This document shows, piece after piece, positions 1-14,469 of a stretch of 64,000 nucleotides of DNA (position 1 is its first letter; the number at the start of each line of letters is the position of its first letter). The stretch is from Trichoplax sp. H2 (taxonomy: Eukaryota > Placozoa > Uniplacotomia > Trichoplacea). The DNA lies in the NCBI GenBank assembly GCA_003344405.1, contig NOWV01000005.1, forward strand, positions 1,154,394-1,218,393. The letters are read 5' to 3'. A program made the translations under genes and the position numbers. A model generated the notes under the pieces. It was not told the DNA's origin. It ran no database searches and worked only from the letters and a program-made list of their open reading frames with translations.

Positions 1-840
1 CAACAACAGTTATGAAATTTAAAGATTGAAGAGAAAATGGATCGAAAATAGTCATGTTGCCAAAAAACTGAAATTATTACTTTTCGCTGATAAAAATCAA
101 GTGCTCAGTAATTCATATGTTTATTAGCAGGAAAGGCAGTATCCAGTAAGTGAAAGTGAAGAGCGTAGAAAATAGTGTAAAGCATCTAATCGTGAGCACA
201 TTCTACCGTGAAATTAAGCGTTTTATAGTAGTGGACCCGTTAGTTTCAATGGTAGGATATCAACAATCATTCATAGTAGCGTAAAATTAAATAAAAATTT
301 CGTAGGTGATTACGCAAATACTCATTCTTAAACATCCAATCTAGTATTCCATAGATGATATGCCAATCAATATATTAAAGCGAGCGTATAAGACAAATAA
401 TACCGTAGCCCATGCAATTAGGTGTGGGAATTAATTTGAATACAATCGAATATCGGTGCAAGAAATAATTAGTATTGATTGAATAATTAGATGTCCTTTC
501 TAATGATAAATCATTTCTATCCTGGTCTTATTACTGTCTAAATATGTTTTTTCAATGTCATGAATGATCCAATATCAACTCTATCAGGATATAAGGATAT
601 CTGAAAGACTCAAGTACGACGAAGTCAAGTTGGATATTATATAAAAATGAGTCCTTGATAGATAAATAATTTAAGAATTAATCGATTTTTCGATTATTGA
701 CTTCATCAAACTGAAATGAAATAAAAATTACTTTATTGGTACTGTTGAGAAAAGATAGAATATAAAATTGAAAACATTAAAACATATAGCTAGCAAATCA
801 AGTTAACAATACTGAAAAATCAAAGAAAAAAAGCGGTCAC
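1..840. other. AT-rich non-coding DNA
   Basis: No reading frame of note, no repeat and no splice-bounded exon seen. Confidence 0.6.
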
Positions 841-1190
841 TTATTCTTGGATTAAGAAATGTCGACATCTCTTGCCGTAAAAATGAGAGTAAAATGCGCG
901 TAAATTAAAATAAAAGTGAAATATCAACACATTACACAGTAGGTATACTTATGAATTAAGTAAATAATAACTTGAAAACGAGTGGAAAGATAATATGATA
1001 TATATTAATTCTCTGCTGAAGAAAAAGAGACAATTCTTACTATAAAAAAATGGGTGAATAAAAATAAAAGTGAAATATCAACACATTACTTCTAAATTAA
1101 GTAAATAATAGCTTGAAAACGAGTGAGAAAATAATAATAACTAATCTTTGGATAAGAAAGTTGATATTCTCTATCTTGAAAATGAAGTTG
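841..1190. repeat. Tandem array, period about 154 bp
   Basis: The string AAAATAAAAGTGAAATATCA is exact at 907 and 1061, and the following bases (reading to CTTGAAAACGAGTG) also match with small indels. The start of a third copy follows at about 1140 (a TTGGATAAGAAA block like that at 848). Confidence 0.8.
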
Positions 1191-4100
1191 GAATGGTTAA
1201 AATAAAGAGTAAAACTGTATATCGATTATGTATATAACCATTCCAATGCTTATCTTGAATGCGATATAGCAATGGAAGTATATCGATAGACAATTACAGA
1301 CTCAATTCTTTCTTTTCGTCACTATAAACGGAGACTCTTTCAAGTCAAAGTAAAGGAAAAAGATAATGCTAAATCAAGATAGGGCTGGAAGAAAATTGAA
1401 AAATTTTTTGTTATCCTTTCCGACTATGGATTAATTACCGGTTTATCCTGGAATGTCAATAGCATATTATCTACGAAATTTAAAGCGTAAAGCCCGTCAT
1501 GGAAGGATTGTTCAATTTTTAACATATTAATATCTAGGAAGTAAAATGATCAAATTTGATGACTGTGTAACTAATTTATCAATAGGTAATTATTAAAAAT
1601 TGTCAAATCAGAGAATCGTGTCAGCGAAGCTAAAAAGTTTAAATGAGGCTACATAGGGAACTGTTTAATTGTACGAAAATTGAAAGTTTTCTTGCAATAT
1701 ATGTAATTAGCAATTGGATAACTATATTGAATTTCCATAGTATTCAAGGTTATTCTCTCTAATCTTATTTCATCCACAAATGTGGACAAGTATGACCAAT
1801 TTAATCAATCGATTGTATCTAATGAATCATACCATGAAATAAACATGGCCTTTAAACTTTCTATTTGTTCAATAAATGAATTCCCAAGTAATATTCAACT
1901 ATTTCTTTCCCTTGATGACTAGTCCCCTTATATTATCGTTGTCAAATCGTTTACTGTACAACGGAAACACATCATTTTAGCTAATGCACAAAGGAAGAAA
2001 AATTATTATAACTGATTTGAATGCTGTTGGTGATGATTTTGGATATGATGACAATGTCTTAAGAACTTTTCATATTGTGTGTAAACCGATTGCTAGGCTA
2101 GAAATTTTTATCAAGGGACGACATTATACGATTCGTTTTCCGTAAAACGGAAGGCAGGAGCGGGCAATTTTACAGATAATACAAGAAGAAATTATGCTTG
2201 ACTATAGAGTAAAATAAATTTGATTTGTTATGACGATTTTATAGGCTTTTAAGCCTAAGAAACGAGAAGCTTTAGTGGTTTAACATAAATGAAAAGAAAT
2301 AATCAAGCATGCCGGGACAAGCCAATTTTAACAACTAGCATTTGATACGCCATCTTATTTGATTTAGTTAAAAGTTCGCTGATTTCTAGTATTCGTTCCA
2401 GACTCATTTTGCTATCAACTAGACCCGATAGTTATCTAAAATCAATTTAAGATACATATATGATCGATGAACAAGATCCGTTCGATATCCAATTTTTTTC
2501 CTGTTCAAATATCAATCTTGCTGCCATTAATTTAATCATTTGTGTATTATCACTGTAGTATTGATCACTGCAGTAATGACGATACAATTTGAATTTATAT
2601 CGGGAAAAATAATTTAATTAGAATGGTCATGGGTGGTGAATAAATAAGCAGCATGGAAGAAATGATTCAGAAGGTCGAGAATAAAAAAAAGGGAGAAAAA
2701 GGTAGAAAAATCAACATGTACAAGTGGATGGGACAATACCGATTTTCCACTTCTCGATGGAAATATGAGAGTGGCAAGCAGATTATAAATGGATTTTATC
2801 CTCTGAATATTTGATTCTATTTAGAGCAACAGTATTAATGCACCAAATTGTCATAGACTTACGTAATTCTCTTCTTTTTTTCCGTATTCTTTCTTTTTCT
2901 TCGCCGCTATTAATGTTCAATTTTTTCCCTGAATAAAATGGATGGATTGAAGCCTAAAGCAAGAGCAAATACGCTGATCAATAAAGGTACAGTGTATTGA
3001 CACATTCAACCTATTTTCTGGAAAACTCAACAGACTGTAGTTACATGTGATTAGAACTTCGATGGAGGTAAAAATCTTTGTTTCAATTATTTAACATCAG
3101 ATAATTTATTCTCGGTTTGATGAGATAATACAACTGTTAGCGGTTGGTTTACTCAATATCTTGTCAATCAACTTTTGTCATTTCATTATAATTATATTAT
3201 TCTATTTGAGCATTTTTGATGACGCCTGTCTTTCCTTTTTTTAAACTGCCTACAACTGGATGATTCAATTTAATTCTATTTCTATTGATGGCGGGATAGT
3301 TTTGACTGGGATTGTTTTTTAACAGATGATGATTGAGCTCATTAGATGAGGTATGATGAAGAATAATGATGTTAGCGTTTGTATTATGTCCTAAGCATAA
3401 TGGCTATGGCTTTAAAATACGATCACTTTATGACTATTTTATTCAATGAATACGATAATAAATATTCAGATTTTTAAAAGAGTTACAGTAGCTGACGGTC
3501 TTATATTCTTCTTGGAAGTCAATAGACGATCGCTATCAAGATGATTGAGATGAATAAGATTAGCAAGGTGAGGACTGTGTAAATTCAATAGATCATAGAA
3601 ATCTCTTTTAAAAATGAAATATCAGGGCCGTTCTAAGAAATTGTAGCCCTCATGATTCGCTGAGTGTAAGATTATACTTTACAAGCTATGATTATCGTTC
3701 ATCAATACCTTGTTTATAAAGTTAAGTACGAAAGTATTTGAAAGATATGTTGATTGGTATTTAATGTTAAATATATGCATTACTTCTTACCTAAGAAAGG
3801 ATTGAGTAGGGTCTAAACATAGCTAAAATTAATCCGTATGTTGTAACCGCTATCGTCATAGAAAGAATAGAGCCTAATTATGACTACCCTATTCCATATA
3901 TTACGATATACCGTAAGATACTGATGTTATATAGGATAGGACTTGTATCATCTCAGATGGATTAGTCTAGTTGAAGCAAAGTTCATAAACATTTTGGATA
4001 TAAACTTTAGGATTGTAGGAATTAATCATATACTTTAGATAGGGGAACAGTATTGAAGTGAGCGTTAACTTTTTTCAAGGGTGAATAAGGTATAAGATAT

Positions 4101-4500
4101 GTTTGAAAATATGGAAAAAAGATAATAGAATAGTTCATAAACACATATAGGATTCCTCAAAAACTTGTTTTTAAAGTGGAATAGTATTTTGGACGTGAGT
4201 CATTCGGATCGTAAATAAGAGAATAAAAAAATACTGAAACCTGATTATCGTTCATCAATATCTCATAATAGCAAAGAATAGTGCCAATTACTCAAGATTA
4301 TAAGCACAAAAATTATCATTTTAGATAGAATATTATCTAAGCATTTCTATAACTCATTAATATCTTGTATTTAGATCATATAATGCACATAATTAATAAA
4401 CAGTGTGACCGCACGAGCGCCGATTAGAATTTAAAAAGTTTTTGGTATTGGCATTATACGTATTAGATTACTTTCGATTGGATGTAGCTTAGAATCAACG
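1191..4500. other. AT-rich non-coding DNA
   Basis: No gene seen. A sequence around GATTATCGTTCATCAATA occurs at 3688 and again at 4243, perhaps the remains of a roughly 555-bp duplication. TACTGTA/TACAGTA 7-mers are at 1952 and 3484. Confidence 0.55.
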
Positions 4501-4760
4501 ATAATTCAAAAAGATTCCCTTCTTAAATTGAAATAGCAAGCGGAGCTGCTGCAAATTTAAATAATCATCTTAGACATGACTAAGTATAGTTTTAGAGTCT
4601 AATATTATGGTCTAGCTTCGAATAGATGATAGTCATATCTGGATTAAAATAGCAAATGCGACTGTATTCAAGATAAATTATTATCTTATATACGATTAGG
4701 CATAGTCTAGACGCGGTTTTCATTCTGACATATCTCTTAACTACAGCGGAAATGCATTTA
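4501..4760. repeat. Old two-copy tandem duplication, period about 116 bp
   Basis: AAATAGCAA blocks at 4531 and 4647 are each followed by similar ATTATCTTA and TAGTCTAGA-like stretches at the same offsets. Strongly diverged. Confidence 0.5.
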
Positions 4761-7700
4761 AGAACGAATTGTAAAAGATTATAGATCTAATACTCGGCTA
4801 ATTTTGAATATAATTTAATCATAGGGGTAATTTATGAATACTTCATTGTTAAAATAACAGGTTGAGATAGGTAAAAATATATACGCGTAAATCTTATCGT
4901 GAGTTAATATTGCTATTTTTGGATAGCCAAATTTAAAGTATTATGGAGTGAATAAAGTGTAATTTTATTGTTTGTTAGATTGTATAGCATCGTATACATA
5001 CATACCCTTTCACTGTGTTTGTTTGGATTATATCAAGAAATATCTTCTGTACATCAAGTTATCAATTTTACTTAAAAAAGATCGCACCCAGTTGATCGCT
5101 TTACTAGTAACTACCAAACCTTCTCTTCGAAATTGATCATGATTACGTGAAATCTGTGATCACTTAGCCAATACTAAAGTTATTTCAAAATAGGTTGATC
5201 CCTTATATCGTTTTCAAAACTGAATTTCTTCAATCATCTTAACTGATTTATAGGTTAAAGAAAACGTGTTCACGTTGATATAAAGTGATGACCAAAATTA
5301 CACGCAATAATAGCTACTGCTATTCACTTAATTTCCTATAACAGTTATTTCCAATAAGAGACCCCCTTTTTAGAATGCAAATTAATACCATTTTTTTCTT
5401 CCTAATATGTTCATTAAAAAATAACACTCCATCATCATAGACTACTGTAGTACGATTATCATTCTATTTATGAATAGTTTGCATCGAGAGCTAATTTTCA
5501 ACCCTTTTCTTATTGAATTCTGGTAATAGTTGTCATTTTCATTTTAAATATTCTATTAATATCAAGATTCGGTGACATTTTAGACTATTGTAGCCATTCC
5601 TATAAGCTAATAAATATATTATTACGTAGAGTATTAACTATGACTATATTAAATGCCAAGATATCTCGCGAAGAAGGGCACATTCCAAGTTAATAACTAT
5701 CATACTATAGATGAGAATGTTGGAAAATGAAATGATTGTTCGCTGACTACATCACTTGCGATAGCGTAGACGTAAAATTTGAGAATGAAGACATTTTAAT
5801 TTTCGTTCCATCATCATTAAAATCAAAATTTTCGCTTATAACCTGGTTAATTATTTCATATCGAATATTATTATTATCATTATTATTTAATATTGCAAGG
5901 GTAGATTCAGCATTGCAATGGCATGTATTAATGGGTATATACTGTAAAAAATAACTTAAACCTTAAGTACGGCATAAAAATATTTAGACTATGCTTAAAA
6001 TTGACCGCCGCCAAAAAGAAAGGTTGTAATAGTCATCATAGCTCAAGACTACCCCTAATTACCGATAATTTTTTATTATTAGCTTGCAGTAGACATGGGT
6101 AATAATAATTAAAGGATGTCCTAATTTTATTATCATGTACAATAGCGATAGCATACTATTACGCTTGGATGTGACAGGATTGCATTTGAAATGAAAAATA
6201 TCAAGGACACTATTATTTTAAAAAATGTAGAATCTATAATTGAGAGGAGGTTGAAAATTTTTAACTCTAAACATTTAACATCATAAGAAATATAAGCTAG
6301 TATAACTATTACAAATCTTTGATGTATATCATGTTATCGTGTAAATGGGATATTTTCCGTAAATATTTTTTTATCCAATTTCTAGAAAACTGGTGTAATC
6401 AAGATATTACAGTTATAAACTAGAATTTCTATTTTAATTAAAACGACACACGTAGAAATAAAAGCTACTGTATATAGTGATAATTATGTGATGAGAATAC
6501 ATTATTATAAATTTATTTATGGAATAATGGATTTAGACATAGAAACGACCGTGTTAAAATTATCTAAAGCCTATAGTCGAGAACTGTATGTGCAATGGAA
6601 TTGTATTAGATGTCAATTTGTTACTTTGCATTAATTTTGATACCATGGCTTATGAATAAAATGCTTGTCAGATAAATCGAGAAAATGTTCGCTCGATTTT
6701 GAAAATTATTAATAGGTTACATTGAAGAGATTTTATTCTCCTTGCCTGATATCGTTATGCGTTATATATATATAAAATATGGTTACCCTATTGTATTTCA
6801 ATGTATAGATGAAATAGCAAGAACGTGATTATCATATTATGCTGTTAACACTTTCGATTTAGATTTAGCTCAAATGGCTAGAGATTCTTATTATGGGCTT
6901 TGGATTACTTATTACTATTTAGTAACTGCATTATCAACTAGTTGGGAAAAGAATAATTGAAGGAGTTGAATCTGGTCATTCTTAATCTAATTCATGTGGT
7001 ATATTGCAATTCAAAATTAGTTTGAATATGAATCATTATTGTCCTTATATTTGCACAAAGAATCTCATGTGAAAATTATTTTTACCATTATGAATATCAT
7101 TGCCATAAATAGAATGGAATTTTTCTTTAGTACAAGTACATTGTGTTCTAATTTGTTTGTATCCACCAAGTAGAATAATTATCTTCAGACTAGATAGTTG
7201 TTTAGTGTCATAAATTAGGCTGCTTTACTCCAGTCAGCCCAATAAAATGAAATAGATTAATATTCTCATTTTACTGCATGTAATCAATTTCTTGTTACAG
7301 CCCCATAGAAGTAGCAGTCTTGTAATCTAAGAGTTATATTATGGTCTAGACTAGCCGTTTCGATCGTGGGTAATTAAGAGTAAATAGTATGAAATAAATT
7401 GTCGAAGGATCAGTTATTACCCACTCTATATTCCGTTTGCTATAGCATAGGCAACTGCGATATTACACTACGGGTAAGAGCTTACGGAAAAAATAGTCGC
7501 TACCAATTAGATACAAGTCTAATTTCAAGTTCAGCTTTTCAAAAGGAAACAATCTTTTCAGCCTCGATAGAAAAAAATAAATTAATTCTGTCTTGCCATG
7601 ACTTGGTCATAACAAAGAAATTATCAAAGACTATCTACTACAGACGATTAATAAAATACTTTCTATTGGATAAATTACAACAAAATAAAGTCAAATAGCT

Positions 7701-8639
7701 AAAATCATTTAGCTCTTGCTAGTTTGTAAAGTTTGAAATAGGTCTTGCCGCATCTCGATAGAGTTAAAATCGCTGCCATTAACACATATCTTAAGGATAA
7801 ATAATCATAATCCTAAACGGTAATTGGATTTTGGTTTTAGTTCTAAATTAATGGAATATTATTTTGCTTAAACAAACTGTAAGTATCATTTGTTAATTAA
7901 TACTGTATAAGAGATATCCTAGTTGCATCTATTAGAATAATGTTGTCATTTCCTGTATCTTTGCGGCTTTTGCATTAATTTTTTTCTACTAATTGATTGA
8001 AATGACATAAGAGGCTACCGACTGATTCAATAGCTAGAATAAAGGCTCGATATCACCTTTGTTGACTATTTCAATAAAGCGAAGGTAATTCTAATAGTAG
8101 AATAATATTGGTCAAAGCTTTTACTTTACTACTATGGTGATGGAGTCAACAAGAGGAAATAAGAATCATCGCCAATGACAGCTATTTTTCAAGTCTTGTT
8201 GACTGAGTTTATAAATAGAATCTAACCATAATGACGAGCTATGATTTTCAAAAGATATTAGCGTGAATGAAGATAGTCACAAGTTGATCAATTACTCAGG
8301 GTTCTTATTTTCTGTTTTTTCTAACATAGACTATATATAGTCTATTGGATAAATTATATAGTAAGCTATAGCCGGGGTCTTGAGGATATAAAAGATTAAT
8401 TGTGCTTTCTTTGGAAATTAAAATTGTAATACTACAGTGGACAGTAAAGACATACTGTAATTACAAAGCGTGTATTTAAGAGGTTTTCTGTTTCATTTTT
8501 TACATCCAATTTTAGGTAAAGTTGATACGGTGAGCAAATTATTTGAGCAGATTTGTAATCGATTGTAAGGCATTTGTTTTCACTCATTGAAAAAGATGAA
8601 ATAATTAAGAACATGTTGGATGTCAGCAATTAATTCATT
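4761..8639. other. AT-rich non-coding DNA
   Basis: No gene recognised. The longest open frame, 7399-7698 (99 codons, plus strand), is within what chance gives at this base composition and has no recognisable motif. TACTGTA sites lie at 5443, 5940, 6466, 7901 and 8453. Confidence 0.55.
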
Positions 8640-9680
8640 CTAGGTTCATCTACCTTGCAGAGTTTCATTGCTGCCAGATGTAAAATTTTTCGATATATTA
8701 GGAATAAGTACGAATGAGCATAGGCGGCAATAAAACCAAATCTAGTCTTTTTAGGATATAAAAATGCAATCTATACTTCAGATACCCGTATTAAATTCCT
8801 CAGTATTTCACGAATATGTATGGAAAGCTGCCCATATAGCGGGCATTAGAATTTGTAAAACTATCTGAGTTCGAGAATGCAGATATGTATATCAAGTATC
8901 TCAATTTATTTATAAAATAGAAAATTACTTTATTATGTTAGGAATGAGTAGATATAGCTGCCAGTATAGGGCAATCATTTAGTTTTTAAAACCATTTGAG
9001 TTCAGGAATCCAGGCTCGTGTATCAACTATCTCAATTTTTTGTAAGATAAAAGATTGCATTAGTATGTTAGGAGTCAGTATAGATGACTGAGAATAAATG
9101 CCGGCAGGGTAGTAATTTGAAATGTCAAACCATCTGAGTTGGAGAATACGATCTGGATACGTAAATCAGTTATTCAATTTAGGTATAAAACATGAAATCT
9201 CTTCGTAATTTAAAGAAATAAGCTCAGATAACTGAAAATAATGGGCTGTCATTTGATTTATAAAACTATCTGAGTTGAAGGATTCAATGTAGATACGAAT
9301 AGTAATTTCCTCAGTTGATTTCTAAAATAAATAGTTAAATTTCATTGTGTGTTAGGTATGGACAATCAAGAATATAGTACAGACATTGGATTAGTAAACC
9401 CATCTGGGTTAAAGAACAGAATCCATTGCTAGATTGTCTATCTATTTCTCAGCGAAATTAAATTAATAAAATGTCCGAAATATGGAGTAGCTATTTGATT
9501 TAAGGAACCTACTCATTGGATTTGTAAACCCATGTGAGTTGGAGAATGGAATCCATTACTAGATACAGTGTCTATCCATTTTTTCCTTCGTCATCAAATA
9601 AATAAATTGTCAGAATATGGCGTAGCTATTTAATTCTAAGAATCTACGAATGGGAAAATTTGAATCAGTGTTAAGGTTAC
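8640..9680. repeat. Tandem array, about 7 copies of 134 bp
   Basis: The anchor CTATCTGAGTT and close variants recurs at 8861, 8992, 9130, 9266, 9400 and 9530, spaced 130-138 bp. Copies also share a following GATAC..ATCA..CTCAATTT block and a TTAGGAATGAGTA-type block. An earlier degenerate copy begins near 8640. Confidence 0.85.
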
Positions 9681-10204
9681 AAAATTTTAGTGACTGCCAA
9701 GAATTTTCTTAGCACAGTCTATATTCAAAATATTTAATCGGTAATATTGACTTGTTCAATGAGAATACAAATTGGCAAAACTGTGAGTGAAAGAGATAAG
9801 CATAAAATTTACACCTGCAGTTTAATTTTATTACAGACTTGTATAATTTTCCTTGATTTTTTATTTTGCCTGTATGGCTAAACAGATTATGAATAAGACT
9901 TACTTTTGTCACTTCTAGAAAGTATTAACAATTATGAGAAATTTTAATCGCCAGTATATATACCTTGACTAAACGCCAAAGAAAAGCAATAATGGTTGAA
10001 GTAGTATAACCCAGTGAAATGACTGTTAAATAAATCTTGGTTTTAGCTATTAAAACAAACAACGAAGATGGTTGAAAAATGCAGACAGTTCGAGTTCCAG
10101 GTATGGAAAAAATAAAGATTCGTTATTAATAATTCAATAAAATGTATTTGTTACATAAGTTGGAGGGCGATTAGGAATAGTTAACGATGGTAAGATTTAG
10201 TAAA
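9681..10204. other. AT-rich non-coding DNA
   Basis: No gene or repeat recognised. The 67-codon minus-strand frame at 9709-9912 has no motif and is expected by chance. Confidence 0.55.
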
Positions 10205-10580
10205 GGTAACAAAAATAAAGCCATCATTCAGAGTCTTTTTATTTCAGAAATTGCTTTTAGTAGCAAGAAAAACAAACTCAATAGGATGAATGGTCAGACA
10301 AAAATGGGAGTCCATTCAATAACGCCATGAATTTGGCTTACTTTTAGAGATTTTAGTCCGTTAAGCTTTAGCTGCAAGAAAAACAAACTTAAGACGATGA
10401 ATAATGGTAAAAATGGAAGCCCATTCAATAACGCCATGAGCTTGTTTTACTTTTCAAAGATTTTGAACTATTACAGCTTTCTAAGTAGAAAAAAACTCAT
10501 GACGACGAGTGGTTGGACCAAATTGGAAGCCTTTCCAACAATATCATGAACTTGACTTACTTTTCAGAGATTTTAGACTG
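10205..10580. repeat. Tandem array, 3 copies of about 110 bp
   Basis: Copies are anchored on AACGCCATGAATTTGGCTTA and variants at 10321, 10429 and 10540. Each is preceded by AAAAACAAACTCA-like and GGAAGCCCATTCAA-like blocks and followed by ACTTTTCAGAGATTTTAG. Confidence 0.85.
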
Positions 10581-12039
10581 TCTAATGTCCATGAATCCTG
10601 CTTATAGCGAATGCAATTCTAACTTTCACCCGTAAAAATAGACATTGAAGGTTGTATGGGGTATATAAAAAAATTTTTGCCGTGAACATAGGGTAATTAA
10701 GAACACTCGTTGCCATCAAGGAAGAGTAAGAATAATTCTTTCTTCACAGTACATTGATTCAATGAAACAACTTCTACTCAATTCTTTAGGTTGGCCTTTC
10801 TTTCAAAATAACGAACATCAACTTTGACCTCCATCTTAATAAACTATGACCCAAGAATGACCGGAAATACAAAATCTACTTCAGATAATATCCATCTGTA
10901 CTTAATAGCCATTCATCTTTTATCAATAAAGCCCCGTTTTAATTACATTTTACTCTTGTCCATGGATAGCTTGTGACTTGAATTGGTTATTACTGCTTTA
11001 TGCTAATCTATACTATAGCAGTTTATATTTTAGCCCATGCCCGTCTTGAACGAATCTTTGTCTTGATTTGGAAGAAATGGAGTAGAAATGATATTAAATC
11101 AAAACGCGTTAAATGTTGATACTTTCTAGCAGTTATAACGCGTTGTCAAAGAATTTAGGGCAAGAGTATTTGAGGACAGTAGTAAATTGAATCCTTATTG
11201 AAAGATTTTAACTATAAAACTAAGGAAGAAAGAAAGTTTGATGGTTCAATTGATGGTTTTTCTTCTCGTACTGTCTAAAAATTGAAGTTTCTATTCGCTT
11301 TGATATACAAGATTACTTCAGATTTTCGTGTTTTCCAGTGTCTCATTTTGGACAGTTACTTTTTCTTAGACAATACGTACATTTTCGCGTAATAGATCAT
11401 CATATCTGAAGTATTAGTACCTGTATAGAATCCTTCAAATCAATGTCTAGGTGCTTTATTGCTATTAATTGATGATAGTTTAAAATTGACAACAATCAAT
11501 ATACTAGCCTTGCAAGCAATCTTCTATTCCTATCAACGACAATACTCAATATGACAATAACACTTGGAGCTTGTGATCTCTACCTTTCTACTAAAGCTTT
11601 GCTTAAACTGGAGGTTTAGAATCCATTTATTCTTTCGTCTAGATTATCAAGATTAATTTATGCCCTCATCGTTAAACTATCACTACACCACACTTTCTAG
11701 TAAAAGTGATAGTTTACTCAACTATGCCGGCTAAAAGATGAAAAAAGTGTTCTTAATATAGCAAGCTTCAAAGGAATTGAATAACACCTTTGAAGAGCAA
11801 GAATGGGCTATAAATGGGTACAAAATGGACTATCAAGAATCTCTCTTGATAGGCTACGATTCTTTGCATAGTATTATTAGTTCTACTCTATTGCCATTAT
11901 TTGGGGGGGGGCGGTAAAAATAGAATAAATAAGCGTAAAGCCGTTTCGATAACTTCTAGAATTAGTATTTTGCGTAAAGTATTTATGTCTAAGTATAGCG
12001 TAAAAGTTCAATTAGTGTGGAATTGTTACGTGGAAAGTG
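10581..12039. other. AT-rich non-coding DNA with a G9 run
   Basis: No gene seen. A run of nine G at 11903-11911 is conspicuous in such AT-rich sequence; it could be a microsatellite-like slippage site. Confidence 0.55.
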
Positions 12040-12540
12040 TTTCAGAATTAGACTAGAAGGTTTAAGAGATAATTAATAAGGAAGTAAAGGTATTTAGGAG
12101 GACTCAAACATTATAAATTATCCATTAGTTTCGCAGGATCAAGCACGATAGAGAAACGACTATTCGCTGGCAATAAAAAAAAAATTTATCCTTCTGGCCT
12201 ATAAACAGTATTTAGAAATACTCGAACAGTATAAATCGTTCCTAATCTCTGTAAGATAAAAACACGATAAAGTATGTAGAATATCAACTAGACACAAAAG
12301 CAATAAAGTATCCAGACTAAAGAATATCCGCTAGAAATAGGAAAAGTATTTACCCTTCTAGCGTATAGACAGTCTATTTTATCCAAAGTGAACAAAAGTA
12401 TTGAGGATGGCTTTAATGCTATAAGTTATCCATAATCTCTAAACGATAAAAGGATATCCGCTAGAAATGGAAGAGTACTTCTCCTACTGGCGTAGAAATA
12501 GTCTATTCTATCCCAAGTGGACAGTAGATGAGAAATGGGA
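12040..12540. repeat. Tandem array, units of about 118-131 bp
   Basis: TATTTAGGAGGACTCAAACA at 12091 resembles TATTTAGAAATACTCGAACA at 12209. ATATCCGCTAGAAAT is exact at 12323 and 12454, followed in both by a TACCCTTCTAGCGTA-like block. At least four diverged units. Confidence 0.75.
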
Positions 12541-14469
12541 TGAGCTGAATTTTTTTCCAAATCTATGATCATTTCCTTTCAATAAGGAATCAAGTATACG
12601 GAAATTATTTTCTAGATTGATTTTATTCTTGCAATGGAATAATTAGATATATGATAGGTGATTCTAAACTATAGTACTGTAGTCACTTAATTGCTGCTAT
12701 TATTATAATAGGCTAGCAAATTCATATGGAAATTCTCTATTTCTCAATTTTAACTTCATTATTCCAAAAGTGAAATCCATTCTTTCTTTGGATGTCTATT
12801 CTTACTTTTTACGTAGTTATATCATTGTAAGTAATGATATTCCACTATAACTACTGTAATTAAATAATATGGCAGATATAAAAACTAGTAGAGGCTCTTA
12901 TCCAATTTTAAGGGCTGATTTATACGTGCGTATGCTATATCAAATCGCGGTCAAAATTTAGATTTCTTCCCTATTCATGCTGTATCAACAGAGGCGCAAA
13001 GATGGTTAGCTACTTTACCCCCATTACTGTAAGCAAATACCGTTGATCTTTTTTTCCTTTTGCATCGATTTAGTTTAGTCATTATTCTAGCTGGCTGAAT
13101 TACCTTTGGTATCGAAGGAATCGATCGCTCTCATCGACGGGTAAGAATCCGTTTTGAACGCTATTAGTATACTATATCTTTGAATATCGGCTGGATTATG
13201 GTAATTAATCTATATTCCTCATTGTTGAAAGGATATTGACATCTTGTTGACTATTATCCATATTTGAAGTAATTAATTTATATCATCGATAGTCTTAATA
13301 ACAACGGATATTGTCTTGGATATCAATACCACAGTGATGACATGGATAGAAATGAATTTGTTTATTTCTACCCCGTCTATCGAAAGGCTCTATAAAAGGA
13401 TTGCAATCCATCTATGGGCAAATCACTAAAATGAACTAGGCTAGGGCTCATTTATGATTTTAATATCGATTGGTTTGGCGAACAGGAACCAGCCGTTTAC
13501 TTTAATGATTATAAGCCGATATGAGTCAAAGTGATCGCAGCTTTATATTAATAGGATAATCAACAAGAGAAAAGAACTATGGATAGACATTAACAAAATA
13601 AGGTCAAGATTTTTTCTATTTTTAATTAGAGCTTTCATTGAATATAAAATTCAAATTAAAAAAGAATAATGAGATGATATCATGATAGCTGTGGCTGTTT
13701 TTTATTCTGATAAAACATCACGTTGTCAACGGTTTATTCCATGTTCATTAATAGAATATGGGCACACAAATAATTGGACTATGTTTCCTTCGTTCATAAT
13801 GAAATTTACTCTTCTAGGGTTATGATCGATTTCATAAACTATATGATTTGTGGAGACAATGATTGATGTAAAATTATTGTAGTGGTCTTGACGGCTGTTG
13901 GCTCTTTCAATGCCGTTGTAAACTACTAAAAATGTCCTAGCACATAATGTTACTAATGAGGTGAAAACAAGTATTGATCCAAAGACTCCGTTTGAATAGA
14001 TGGTTCGATGAGAGTTGCAAGTTTGGAATGATCAATCCAATTAAAGAATAGTCGATTACACATCGACCGATTTACTCATTATCAAATGCCTTCTTTTCCA
14101 ATGAATATATAATGTATACTGTATATTATTCTACATCGATACTCAAGCGTATCCTCAAATCTTTTCGTCTACAAAAGGAGAAAAATAGACTCCTTTAATA
14201 TAGTAAGAATAATTCATAGACTATAGAGTAGAATAGGATACCAAGAGAATCAAGTCAGAAAATGGAGCTGTACCCTAGGATAAGGAAAGACATGAAGAAC
14301 GAGACGACTTGTAAACTTGCTCTAGCGTGCCAGAAGAGGGTGATAAGTTAAACAAGGATTTTATTCATGCTTTATGAATAGTGTTGATCATTTTAAGAAC
14401 ATTTATAAATACAACATGAAAAGAAATTGGAGGATATTCTATCACTTGTTCTACTTGGGAATGATGGAA
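12541..14469. other. AT-rich non-coding DNA
   Basis: No gene or clear repeat recognised. TACTGTA sites at 12675, 12852, 13025 and 14117. Confidence 0.55.

Noticed and set aside
7399-7698. 99-codon plus-strand frame
   Set aside because: With about 7.5% stop codons per position, several frames near 100 codons are expected by chance in 64 kb; no motif or splice context.
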